Assembly: GCA_910578715.1 (NCBI GenBank)
Contig: CAJTRL010000080.1
Location: 1 to 14,735, forward strand
DNA from: an uncultured Lachnospiraceae bacterium
GTDB taxonomy: Bacteria; Bacillota; Clostridia; Lachnospirales; Lachnospiraceae
Direction: 5' to 3'
DNA: 14,735 nt
Shown here: piece by piece, positions 1 to 5,207 of the stretch
Numbering within the stretch: position 1 is the first letter of the stretch
How the letters are laid out: each line of letters opens with the position of its first letter
The notes under the pieces: model-generated
The model's input: the letters and a program-made list of their open reading frames with translations, nothing else
Databases searched by the model: none
Told to the model about the DNA's origin: nothing
Position numbers and translations under genes: made by a program

Positions 1-1221
1 AGCCGGGGATATAAAGATATCACAACCATCAGTTATACGGACTGGCAGATGGGAAACGGCATCAAGGATAACGAAACACAGATTACGAATCAGACGCTGT
101 ACCGGTTCCGGTTATCTTATGATGATTTGGATTTTGACGAGAATATTAAGACCATTGAGAGGCAGCCGAATGGTAGTATGCAGGCGTTTGACATCAATGG
201 AAATCCTGTCGATAACAATGCTTTACAGTTCGAAATGGCAGGGGTGGATGAGCTGACTATTTATGAGGATGCGGAGGAAGCCTATCGGGCGATTGCGGCG
301 GATACGACCGGAACAAAGGCCGCTTACATTCCGTCCACCGGAGAGGTTATTTTCAGCGAGGCTTACTATAATGACCCGGTAAAAGTCCATGAAAATATGC
401 AGGTTACTTTTAAATATTCCAAGAGTACCTGGGAAGAAGGGGATATTAATCCGGTTCATTACTTCCACTGCGTGGAAACCGACGAGCAGAATATCGACAA
501 GGCGATGGCTCTGGATGATGCCAAGGAAAAACTGGAACTGGCGCAGTCGAATCTGAAACTGGCGGAAGCGGATAAAAACACGCCGCAGGCAGACCTCGAC
601 GCGGCAAGGAAGGCAGTCGAGGACGCACAGGAAGTAGTGGATGATATTATGGGCAGAGTCATCGAATATAATGTCGATGGCAAAGACCAGGATATTTATT
701 ATGCGATGGGCTTTAATCAGGATATCCAGGTAAATACCCATGCACACGAAGTCTTTACTCATGATGTCAGAAGAGATATGGATGATTTCAAGATTTATCT
801 GAAACAGCTCAAAGACGTGGAAGCGGTCAAAGAGGATATCGAGGCGAAGATGAAAGAGCATCCGGAGGATTCGGTAGAATATAAAGATTTGAAACTGCAG
901 CTGGATGCGGCTGACAAGGCCTATACCTACATCAGGGACAATGTACAGAAGAAGTTTGAAAACCAGCTGACCAAATGCCAGCGTTACATTGATGATACGA
1001 ACGTAGCGGTTACGGATAACGGCACGCGGAGAAGCCGCCTGGATTTGATAAAGAACCGGCTGATGGGCCAGAAGGCAACGTTCAAAGATTTGCAGAGCAA
1101 TAACGAAGATGTAGATGTGACGGAAGTAGCCGTGCAGTTAAAGAGCTCGGAGCTCACCTATGAAGCTGCGCTTGCGGCCACCAGTAAAATCATGCAGACA
1201 AATCTGATGAATTATATCTGA
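1..1221 (+). CDS. flgL: Flagellar hook-filament junction protein FlgL (HAP3), 5'-truncated by window edge
   Basis: The frame is open from the first base, so the start lies upstream; 406 residues are visible. FlgL joins the hook to the filament and is exported through the flagellar secretion system. The call rests on the C-terminal end (VAVQLKSSELTYEAALAATS, then KIMQTNLMNYI), which matches the flagellin-like C-terminal helix of FlgL, and on its place directly before fliW and csrA, the usual flgL-fliW-csrA order in Firmicutes. A flagellin-like segment (IYYAMGFNQDIQV) sits near 690-735. The middle is long and rich in charged heptad-like stretches (about 500-655 and 765-1060), suggesting coiled coils and an enlarged exposed part. 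FlgK is the main alternative, but the end sequence and gene order favour FlgL. Confidence 0.85.
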   Translation, partial: SRGYKDITTISYTDWQMGNGIKDNETQITNQTLYRFRLSYDDLDFDENIKTIERQPNGSMQAFDINGNPVDNNALQFEMAGVDELTIYEDAEEAYRAIAADTTGTKAAYIPSTGEVIFSEAYYNDPVKVHENMQVTFKYSKSTWEEGDINPVHYFHCVETDEQNIDKAMALDDAKEKLELAQSNLKLAEADKNTPQADLDAARKAVEDAQEVVDDIMGRVIEYNVDGKDQDIYYAMGFNQDIQVNTHAHEVFTHDVRRDMDDFKIYLKQLKDVEAVKEDIEAKMKEHPEDSVEYKDLKLQLDAADKAYTYIRDNVQKKFENQLTKCQRYIDDTNVAVTDNGTRRSRLDLIKNRLMGQKATFKDLQSNNEDVDVTEVAVQLKSSELTYEAALAATSKIMQTNLMNYI

Positions 1222-1236
1222 TAGGAAAGGGAAAAG

Positions 1237-1258
1237 GTTGAAAATTAAAATTTTCAAC
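1237..1258. promoter_or_regulatory. A/T-rich inverted repeat between flgL and fliW
   Basis: Two perfect 9-base arms (GTTGAAAAT and ATTTTCAAC) flank the loop TAAA. It begins 15 bases after the flgL stop. There is no following run of T, so it is not a typical intrinsic terminator. It could be an mRNA-processing or stability element or an operator; the sequence alone does not decide. Confidence 0.45.
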
Positions 1259-1270
1259 GATTGATATGAG

Positions 1271-1288
1271 TGTCTGCCAAAGCAGACA
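1271..1288 (+). promoter_or_regulatory. Hairpin just upstream of the fliW ribosome site
   Basis: TGTCTGC-CAAA-GCAGACA forms a perfect 7-bp stem with a 4-base loop. It ends three bases before the GGGAG ribosome site (1292-1296) of fliW. Its position suggests an effect on fliW translation or on uncoupling fliW from flgL. The loop has no GGA, so it is not itself a CsrA-type loop. Confidence 0.45.
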
Positions 1289-1303
1289 GATGGGAGTAAA
1301 TAT

Positions 1304-1762
1304 ATGACGATAATGACAAAGGTGTTCGGTGAGATAACAATAGATGACGACAGGATTATCACATTTCCCAAAGGGATTGTCGGATTCCCGGAGCTTACGG
1401 AGTTTGCGCTGCTTCACGATTCGGACAAAGGAGCGGATTCCATTCACTGGCTGCAGTCTATACAGGAGCCCGCTTTTGCAATGCCGGTTATGGACCCGCT
1501 GCGCGTATGCCCGGATTATAATCCGGAAGTGGACGATGAAATCCTGAAGAATCTGGGAGAGCTGAATCCGGACGATATGCTGGTGCTCGTCACGATGACG
1601 GTGCCGAAAGAGGTTGAGAAAATGACTGTCAACCTGAAAGGACCGATTATTATTAACGCGGCACAGAAAACAGCGATGCAGGTTATTGTAGAAGGCGACG
1701 AATATCCGGTGAAGTTTCCCATTTATGAAATTTTAAACAATAAAAAGAAAGCGGGTGAGTAG
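1304..1762 (+). CDS. fliW: Flagellar assembly factor FliW, CsrA antagonist
   Basis: 152 residues, normal length for FliW. Family marks are the FGEI-x(4)-DDRIITFPKGIVGFPEL opening and the C-terminal PIIINA-x(4)-AMQVIV segment followed by YPVKFPI. FliW is a small cytoplasmic protein that binds either flagellin or CsrA. When flagellin leaves the cell, FliW is released to inhibit CsrA (shown in Bacillus subtilis). The start at 1304 has GGGAG seven bases upstream; a second in-frame ATG at 1313 is possible but less well spaced. The stop codon is followed at once by the csrA ATG, so the two are probably translationally coupled and made in a fixed ratio. Confidence 0.96.
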   Translation: MTIMTKVFGEITIDDDRIITFPKGIVGFPELTEFALLHDSDKGADSIHWLQSIQEPAFAMPVMDPLRVCPDYNPEVDDEILKNLGELNPDDMLVLVTMTVPKEVEKMTVNLKGPIIINAAQKTAMQVIVEGDEYPVKFPIYEILNNKKKAGE

Positions 1763-1981
1763 ATGTTAGCTTTATCCAGAAAAAAGGGCGAGGCGCTGAT
1801 TATCAATAACAATATTGAAATTACAGTGCTGGAGATAAAAGGAGAACAGGTGAAGCTAGGCATCAGCGCACCGAAGGAAGTACCCGTGTACCGGAAAGAA
1901 GTTTATATGCAGATTCAGAATTCCAATCAGGAAGCGGTGAACACGGACGGGCTGGAGGCTTTACAGAATCTGCTGAAATAG
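1763..1981 (+). CDS. csrA: Translational repressor CsrA
   Basis: 72 residues. CsrA is a dimeric RNA-binding protein that recognises GGA in hairpin loops and blocks translation, in this clade mainly of flagellin mRNA. The sequence begins MLALSRKKGEALIINNNIEI and keeps the key RNA-contact residues L4, R6 and R44 (in APKEVPVYRKEVY). The tail beyond residue 48 is the C-terminal extension that FliW contacts in Bacillus-type CsrA. The ATG directly abuts the fliW stop, with GGGTGAG just upstream inside fliW as the ribosome site. Its predicted target, the flagellin leader, lies about 7 kb downstream in this same window. Confidence 0.97.
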   Translation: MLALSRKKGEALIINNNIEITVLEIKGEQVKLGISAPKEVPVYRKEVYMQIQNSNQEAVNTDGLEALQNLLK

Positions 1982-2027
1982 GCTGTGAACAAGGCATAGG
2001 TATCAGCGGGAGGAATGGAGAACCGGA

Positions 2028-3011
2028 ATGAAGGATAAAATATCAGTCATTGTTCCCTGTTATCGTGTAGAAAACTATATCGACAGATGCCTGAAAAGTC
2101 TGGAAGAACAGACATATGGCATGGAGAATCTGGAACTGATTCTGATTGATGATGCTTCCGGGGACGGAACCTATGACCATTTGCTCCGCTTCGAAGCAAA
2201 ATATCCCGAAAATGTGCTGGTCATTGCCTGTGAACACAATGCCGGGCCCGGAACGGCGAGAAATATCGGTTTAAGATATGCGACAGGAAATTATATTGCT
2301 TTCGTGGATGCCGATGATATTGCGGACAGGTTCATGTTTGAAAGAATGTGCAGCAGTATGAAGGAATATGCGGTCGATATCGTTGAATGCGGTTACAGAC
2401 CGTTTTCGGATGGAGAGGAGCTTCTTGTTGAGAAAAGGGAAAGCGACCGTCTGATGATTGTAGGGAGTCCGAAAGAGAGAGGCTGTTTTATTCTGAACTC
2501 TTTCAGAACAGCGGTCTGGGGACGGCTCTATCAAAAGAAATTTCTGGAGGAAAACGCGTTGTTTTTCCCGGAAACGATAACTTATGGTGAGGACAATTTT
2601 TTTTCAGGACTTGCAATGCTGCTTTGTGGGTCCTGTTATCATATGGGGGACACTTTGTACCACTATTATCGGAATGAACAGGGGCTCATCCGCAGACAGA
2701 ATGACGACGGAAGAATCAGACAGCTTGCGGATATTATGGAGCTGTATCTGCTGCAGCTTTCTGAGAGAGGATTTTTAGACGGCGCGATGACAGGATATGC
2801 AGCCGAATTTGAGTGGTATATGATTTACAAATATTTTATGGATCCTGTCAGTTTTATAATTTCCAGACAAATGCCGGACTGGAAAGAACAGGTTCGCTAT
2901 TTCCGGGAGAAACTCCTGCAATATTTTCCCACCGCGGCCAAAAATCCGTATCTGAATTGGGATAAAAGATGGGGAGATTATGTCCTGTTATTAAACAATG
3001 ACAGTTTATAA
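2028..3011 (+). CDS. Family 2 glycosyltransferase (GT-A fold) in the fliW-csrA transcript
   Basis: 327 residues. The N-terminal GT-A domain is clear: ISVIVPCYRVENYIDRCLKS, an IDDASGDGT motif for nucleotide-sugar binding, and the metal-binding D94-A-D96-D97 motif in FVDADD. A GEDN motif about two thirds of the way in fits the catalytic-base region of GT2 enzymes. The rest is an aromatic-rich C-terminal region without an evident second domain. TGGAG at 2016-2020 sets the start. It lies 46 bases after csrA on the same strand with no visible promoter, so it is probably co-transcribed with fliW and csrA. Context points to flagellin glycosylation; donor sugar and acceptor cannot be read from the sequence. 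Confidence 0.88.
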   Translation: MKDKISVIVPCYRVENYIDRCLKSLEEQTYGMENLELILIDDASGDGTYDHLLRFEAKYPENVLVIACEHNAGPGTARNIGLRYATGNYIAFVDADDIADRFMFERMCSSMKEYAVDIVECGYRPFSDGEELLVEKRESDRLMIVGSPKERGCFILNSFRTAVWGRLYQKKFLEENALFFPETITYGEDNFFSGLAMLLCGSCYHMGDTLYHYYRNEQGLIRRQNDDGRIRQLADIMELYLLQLSERGFLDGAMTGYAAEFEWYMIYKYFMDPVSFIISRQMPDWKEQVRYFREKLLQYFPTAAKNPYLNWDKRWGDYVLLLNNDSL

Positions 3012-3015
3012 GGTT

Positions 3016-3241
3016 GGACGGCACAAGATGTTTCCGGGGGTTCCCTGTGCAGTCGAATAGCATTTTCTTAGTATTCCATCCATAAAACAGCAATTTCGGA
3101 ACAGGGATGTTCCGGAAAGCCCGATTTGAGCCTGGATGGCGAATATCGGGCGGTTGCGTCCGATACCATAACTTCTTATCGGAATACTTAGAAAATCCAT
3201 TCGACGAAGCCGGGAACCCCCGGAAACATCTTGTGCCGTCC
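3016..3241. repeat. 226-bp branched inverted-repeat element between convergent glycosyltransferase genes
   Basis: The ends, 3016-3045 and 3212-3241, are perfect 30-base inverted copies (outer part GGACGGCACAAG, inner part ending GGGGGTTCCC). After a 6x6-base internal loop the pairing resumes: 3052-3058 with 3199-3205 (7 of 7), then 3062-3077 with 3181-3196 (15 of 16, one T-T mismatch). Inside sit two hairpins (3094-3117 and 3119-3151) and about 29 further bases. The rod-plus-branches shape is far larger than an ordinary terminator. No transposase gene and no obvious flanking duplication is seen. It starts four bases after the plus-strand glycosyltransferase stop. It may be a MITE-like palindromic repeat or a structured RNA in the 3' UTR of the fliW-csrA transcript. 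Confidence 0.8.
3094..3151 (+). ncRNA. Pair of GGA-loop hairpins inside the inverted-repeat element (CsrA-site-like)
   Basis: The first hairpin pairs CGGAAC (3097-3102) with GTTCCG (3109-3114), extended by T-G, T-A and T-A pairs to 3094-3117, and leaves the loop AGGGAT. The segment ACAGGGATGT agrees at every position with the core ACARGGAUGU of the E. coli CsrA consensus, with GGA in the loop. The second pairs GCCCGAT (3119-3125) with ATCGGGC (3145-3151), then after a 4x4 internal loop GCC (3130-3132) with GGC (3138-3140), leaving TGGAT. Both show GGA only when read on the plus strand, the direction of fliW-csrA transcription. CsrA binding is inference; two sites could arise by chance. Confidence 0.4.
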
Positions 3242-3267
3242 GCCATCACAAATGCGGATTCTTTTTT
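3239..3267 (+). terminator. Possible weak terminator after the element, plus direction
   Basis: TCCGC (3239-3243) can pair with GCGGA (3254-3258) across a 10-base loop, followed directly by TTCTTTTTT (3259-3267). The stem is short and shares its first bases with the right end of the inverted repeat, so the two structures compete. It would end plus-strand transcription coming from the csrA side. Confidence 0.4.
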
Positions 3268-4454
3268 CACCCACCGCTCAGAACCCGTATCATTTCCGCA
3301 AGCCGTATTTCATAAGTATGATATCTGGCCGTTTTTTCATATCCATGCAGAGCGATTTCCATCCGCTCCGCGTCGTGGTGCAGATAATAATCCACTTTTT
3401 GAATCAAATCTTCGGTACTTTCGTATACTTCAAGGTCTTTTCCGATTTCAAAATATTCCGGTATTTCCGCCTGATAGTTCGTCAGGAGGAAACCGCCGCA
3501 GCCGAGCACATCCCAGACGCGGAGAGACAATCCGCTTTCGATGGCGCGCATGGTAATGTTCAGGTTGATTTTGGACGCCTGGAATATTTTGGGCATTTCC
3601 GTAAGCGTGCCCGCGCCGCCTTTTGCATGGACGTGTGGAAGTGCGGAAGTGTCGCTGCGGGTATAAAGCGAAACGTTAAAGCGCTCGGAGAGGGCGGAAA
3701 GAATCGTTGTTCTTTCCACGTTGGCCAGCTTCATCCCGATATACTGGTGAGCCACAAGATAGCGGTCCGTATCGAGAAAGACGTCCTGTCCTTTGTAAAA
3801 GGAAGGGTCTGCGGAGGCGATTTCCTGAACAACCTCTTCGGAGAGCGAGTCATAGAGGAAGTTATAGCCAAAGACCTTTAACTGGGCCTGTATCAGCCCG
3901 CTTACATAGCCCTGAGCATAAGCGGAAAGAGAATTGCGCTCCAGCAGTCTGTCATAGCGGCTTTTTTCAGAATAGAGGGAGCCGACGAAAGCGACATCGC
4001 TTCCGTATTTTTGATAATCCTCATCGGTCATTTCCAGAAGGACTTTTTCCCACCGCCGGACATTTGTTGCCAGCGGAAGATAGAAGATATGCTCCGGGTT
4101 GTAGGGATGGAAAAAGGCATACTGTGCCCGGTCGAACAGAAAAATCCGGTTCCACTCGTTTTTCAGGGCGTTGGAGAAAAGCTCCGCAACGGGACTGTCC
4201 ACGCTCCAGCAGACATAAGGGATTTTAAAATGATTACAGGTATAGGAAATGGCCGGGTAGAAATTTACGCTGAACACGAAAGCAAATTGATGGGAAAGGA
4301 GCCACTCGGTTATTTTTGCGGCCTGACGGGAAGGTGAGACCTGTTTATCCGTCATTTCCATCTTTTCCTGATATACGGTGATGCCAAAGGATTCAAATAC
4401 CTGTATGATATCCGGCTCACAGATACTGTTGTACCGGTAAATAAGAATTTCCAT
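3267..4454 (-). CDS. CgeB-like glycosyltransferase
   Basis: 395 residues with the start at 4454, where AAGGAG lies 10 bases upstream; a longer frame to 4547 lacks a ribosome site and would run across the -10 box. The N-terminal half resembles the Rossmann-like region of CgeB/DUF3880 proteins (YVCWSVDSP, then FYLPLATN). The C-terminal half carries the Glyco_trans_1_2 type signature: INLNITMRAIESGLSLRVWD followed by VLGCGGFLLTNY and a basic HTY end. It is clearly paralogous to the partial gene at 14234-14735. Such proteins act as cytoplasmic GT-B glycosyltransferases in spore-coat and flagellin-glycan loci. The gene is monocistronic, transcribed away from flaG and toward the csrA-linked glycosyltransferase. 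The substrate is unknown. Confidence 0.82.
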   Translation of the reverse strand: MEILIYRYNSICEPDIIQVFESFGITVYQEKMEMTDKQVSPSRQAAKITEWLLSHQFAFVFSVNFYPAISYTCNHFKIPYVCWSVDSPVAELFSNALKNEWNRIFLFDRAQYAFFHPYNPEHIFYLPLATNVRRWEKVLLEMTDEDYQKYGSDVAFVGSLYSEKSRYDRLLERNSLSAYAQGYVSGLIQAQLKVFGYNFLYDSLSEEVVQEIASADPSFYKGQDVFLDTDRYLVAHQYIGMKLANVERTTILSALSERFNVSLYTRSDTSALPHVHAKGGAGTLTEMPKIFQASKINLNITMRAIESGLSLRVWDVLGCGGFLLTNYQAEIPEYFEIGKDLEVYESTEDLIQKVDYYLHHDAERMEIALHGYEKTARYHTYEIRLAEMIRVLSGG

Positions 4455-4484
4455 AAAATTTCCGCTCCTTTTTGTCAGCGTTAT

Positions 4485-4514
4485 GTTATAATCTTTATGA
4501 AGGCAGACTGCCAA
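4485..4514 (-). promoter_or_regulatory. Sigma-A-like promoter of the CgeB-like gene
   Basis: On the minus strand TTGGCA (4509-4514) and TATAAC (4485-4490) are separated by 18 bases, each one base from consensus. Transcription would start about 25 bases before the start codon. This is a housekeeping-type promoter, unlike the flagellar promoter of the divergent flaG. Confidence 0.6.
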
Positions 4515-4589
4515 GAATAGTGTACCGGAAAATGGGAAAAGTTCCAAGAGATTTGCGAAGGAAATATGAGATTTTTATTTTTGCTGCCC

Positions 4590-4616
4590 TAAATTATTAT
4601 CGTGATGTTCCGATAT
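4590..4616 (+). promoter_or_regulatory. Sigma-28 (sigma-D) promoter of the flaG-fliD-fliS operon
   Basis: TAAA at 4590-4593, a 15-base spacer, then TCCGATAT at 4609-4616 closely match the flagellar sigma consensus (TAAA-N15-GCCGATAT). The same spacing and the wider context (GCCCTAAA before, ATAC after) recur at the flagellin promoter at 8710-8736. Transcription would begin near 4622, giving a leader of about 105 bases. Confidence 0.85.
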
Positions 4617-4633
4617 ATACAACAAGGGACTAT

Positions 4634-4656
4634 CTTTGCATTTATTTCATGCAAAG
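4634..4656 (+). promoter_or_regulatory. Hairpin in the flaG leader
   Basis: CTTTGCAT (4634-4641) and ATGCAAAG (4649-4656) form a perfect 8-bp stem with the loop TTATTTC. It begins about 12 bases after the predicted transcription start, so it may protect the 5' end or affect elongation. A short direct repeat, ACGATTC, follows at about 4668-4681. Confidence 0.45.
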
Positions 4657-4727
4657 GCGGTCAGGACGATTCTAAACGATTCAGAATAAGGGACGAACTA
4701 CAAATTATCACATGGAGGTGATTCAAA

Positions 4728-5195
4728 ATGGCAATTGAACCATTAAGCAGCGTAATGACTTTTCAGGCACAGGATACAGTGAAGCCGAAAGTCCAGCCCG
4801 TGCAGCCGGCTGACATGGAAGTTTCTCCGGCAGAACAGGCAGTCAAGGTAGATGCCACCACTGCTTCTGTCGTAAAGACACAGTCGGAAGACGAGGAAGC
4901 GGGGGGCGGAAGCGGCAGAGAAAAAGATACCGGAGGAAATCCGAGACAGGGGTTAAATTCTCAGCAGGCAATGGCATCGGAGCCTTTGAAAAAAGCGATT
5001 GCGGAAATGAACCGCAAAATCAACAGCAAAGAAGAGGCAGTTTTCGGCGTCCATGAAGACACGAACAGAATTATGATTAAAATCGTGAACAAGGATACGA
5101 AGGAAATTGTGAAAGAATTCCCGCCGGAAAAGACACTCGATATGATTGCGAAGGTCTGGGAAATCGCGGGCATTCTCGTAGATGAGAAGAGATAG
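4728..5195 (+). CDS. flaG: FlaG family flagellar protein
   Basis: 155 residues. The C-terminal third is a typical FlaG domain: FGVHEDTNRIMIKIVNKDT, then EIVKEFPPEKTLDMIAKVWE. The N-terminal two thirds are low-complexity and probably disordered, with a glycine-rich acidic stretch (EDEEAGGGSGREKDTGGN). FlaG proteins influence filament length in several bacteria and commonly sit beside fliD, as here. The start is fixed by a very strong ribosome site, GGAGGTGAT at 4714-4722. The first gene of the sigma-28 operon, it ends 12 bases before fliD, and its TAG stop is part of the fliD ribosome site. Confidence 0.92.
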   Translation: MAIEPLSSVMTFQAQDTVKPKVQPVQPADMEVSPAEQAVKVDATTASVVKTQSEDEEAGGGSGREKDTGGNPRQGLNSQQAMASEPLKKAIAEMNRKINSKEEAVFGVHEDTNRIMIKIVNKDTKEIVKEFPPEKTLDMIAKVWEIAGILVDEKR

Positions 5196-5207
5196 GAGGA
5201 AAACCGG

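Noticed and set aside
223..861. Long minus-strand frame opposite flgL
   Set aside because: It has a hydrophobic, Ile/Phe/His-rich composition typical of an antisense shadow and no ribosome site.
3016..3241. Simple bidirectional terminator for the two convergent genes
   Set aside because: The arms are not followed by T runs in either direction and the structure is far longer and more branched than intrinsic terminators need; only a weak separate hairpin at 3239-3267 has a T tract.
2854..3270. Minus-strand frame running through the inverted-repeat element
   Set aside because: It overlaps the end of the GT2 gene antisense and its sequence is simply the repeat translated; both arms read as low-quality protein.
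3231..3881. Long plus-strand frame opposite the CgeB-like gene
   Set aside because: It is antisense to a gene with clear family motifs and shows no family resemblance or ribosome site.
4487..4492. Plus-strand TATAAT as a sigma-A -10 for flaG
   Set aside because: There is no -35 at proper spacing; the same bases serve better as the minus-strand TATAAC box, and flaG has a strong sigma-28 promoter.
4455..4547. Longer N-terminus for the CgeB-like gene
   Set aside because: The extension covers the predicted -10 box and has no ribosome site; the ATG at 4454 has AAGGAG and begins the conserved fold.
4472..4675. Small plus-strand reading frame of 67 codons before flaG
   Set aside because: It crosses the sigma-28 promoter, has no clear ribosome site, and its composition is not protein-like.
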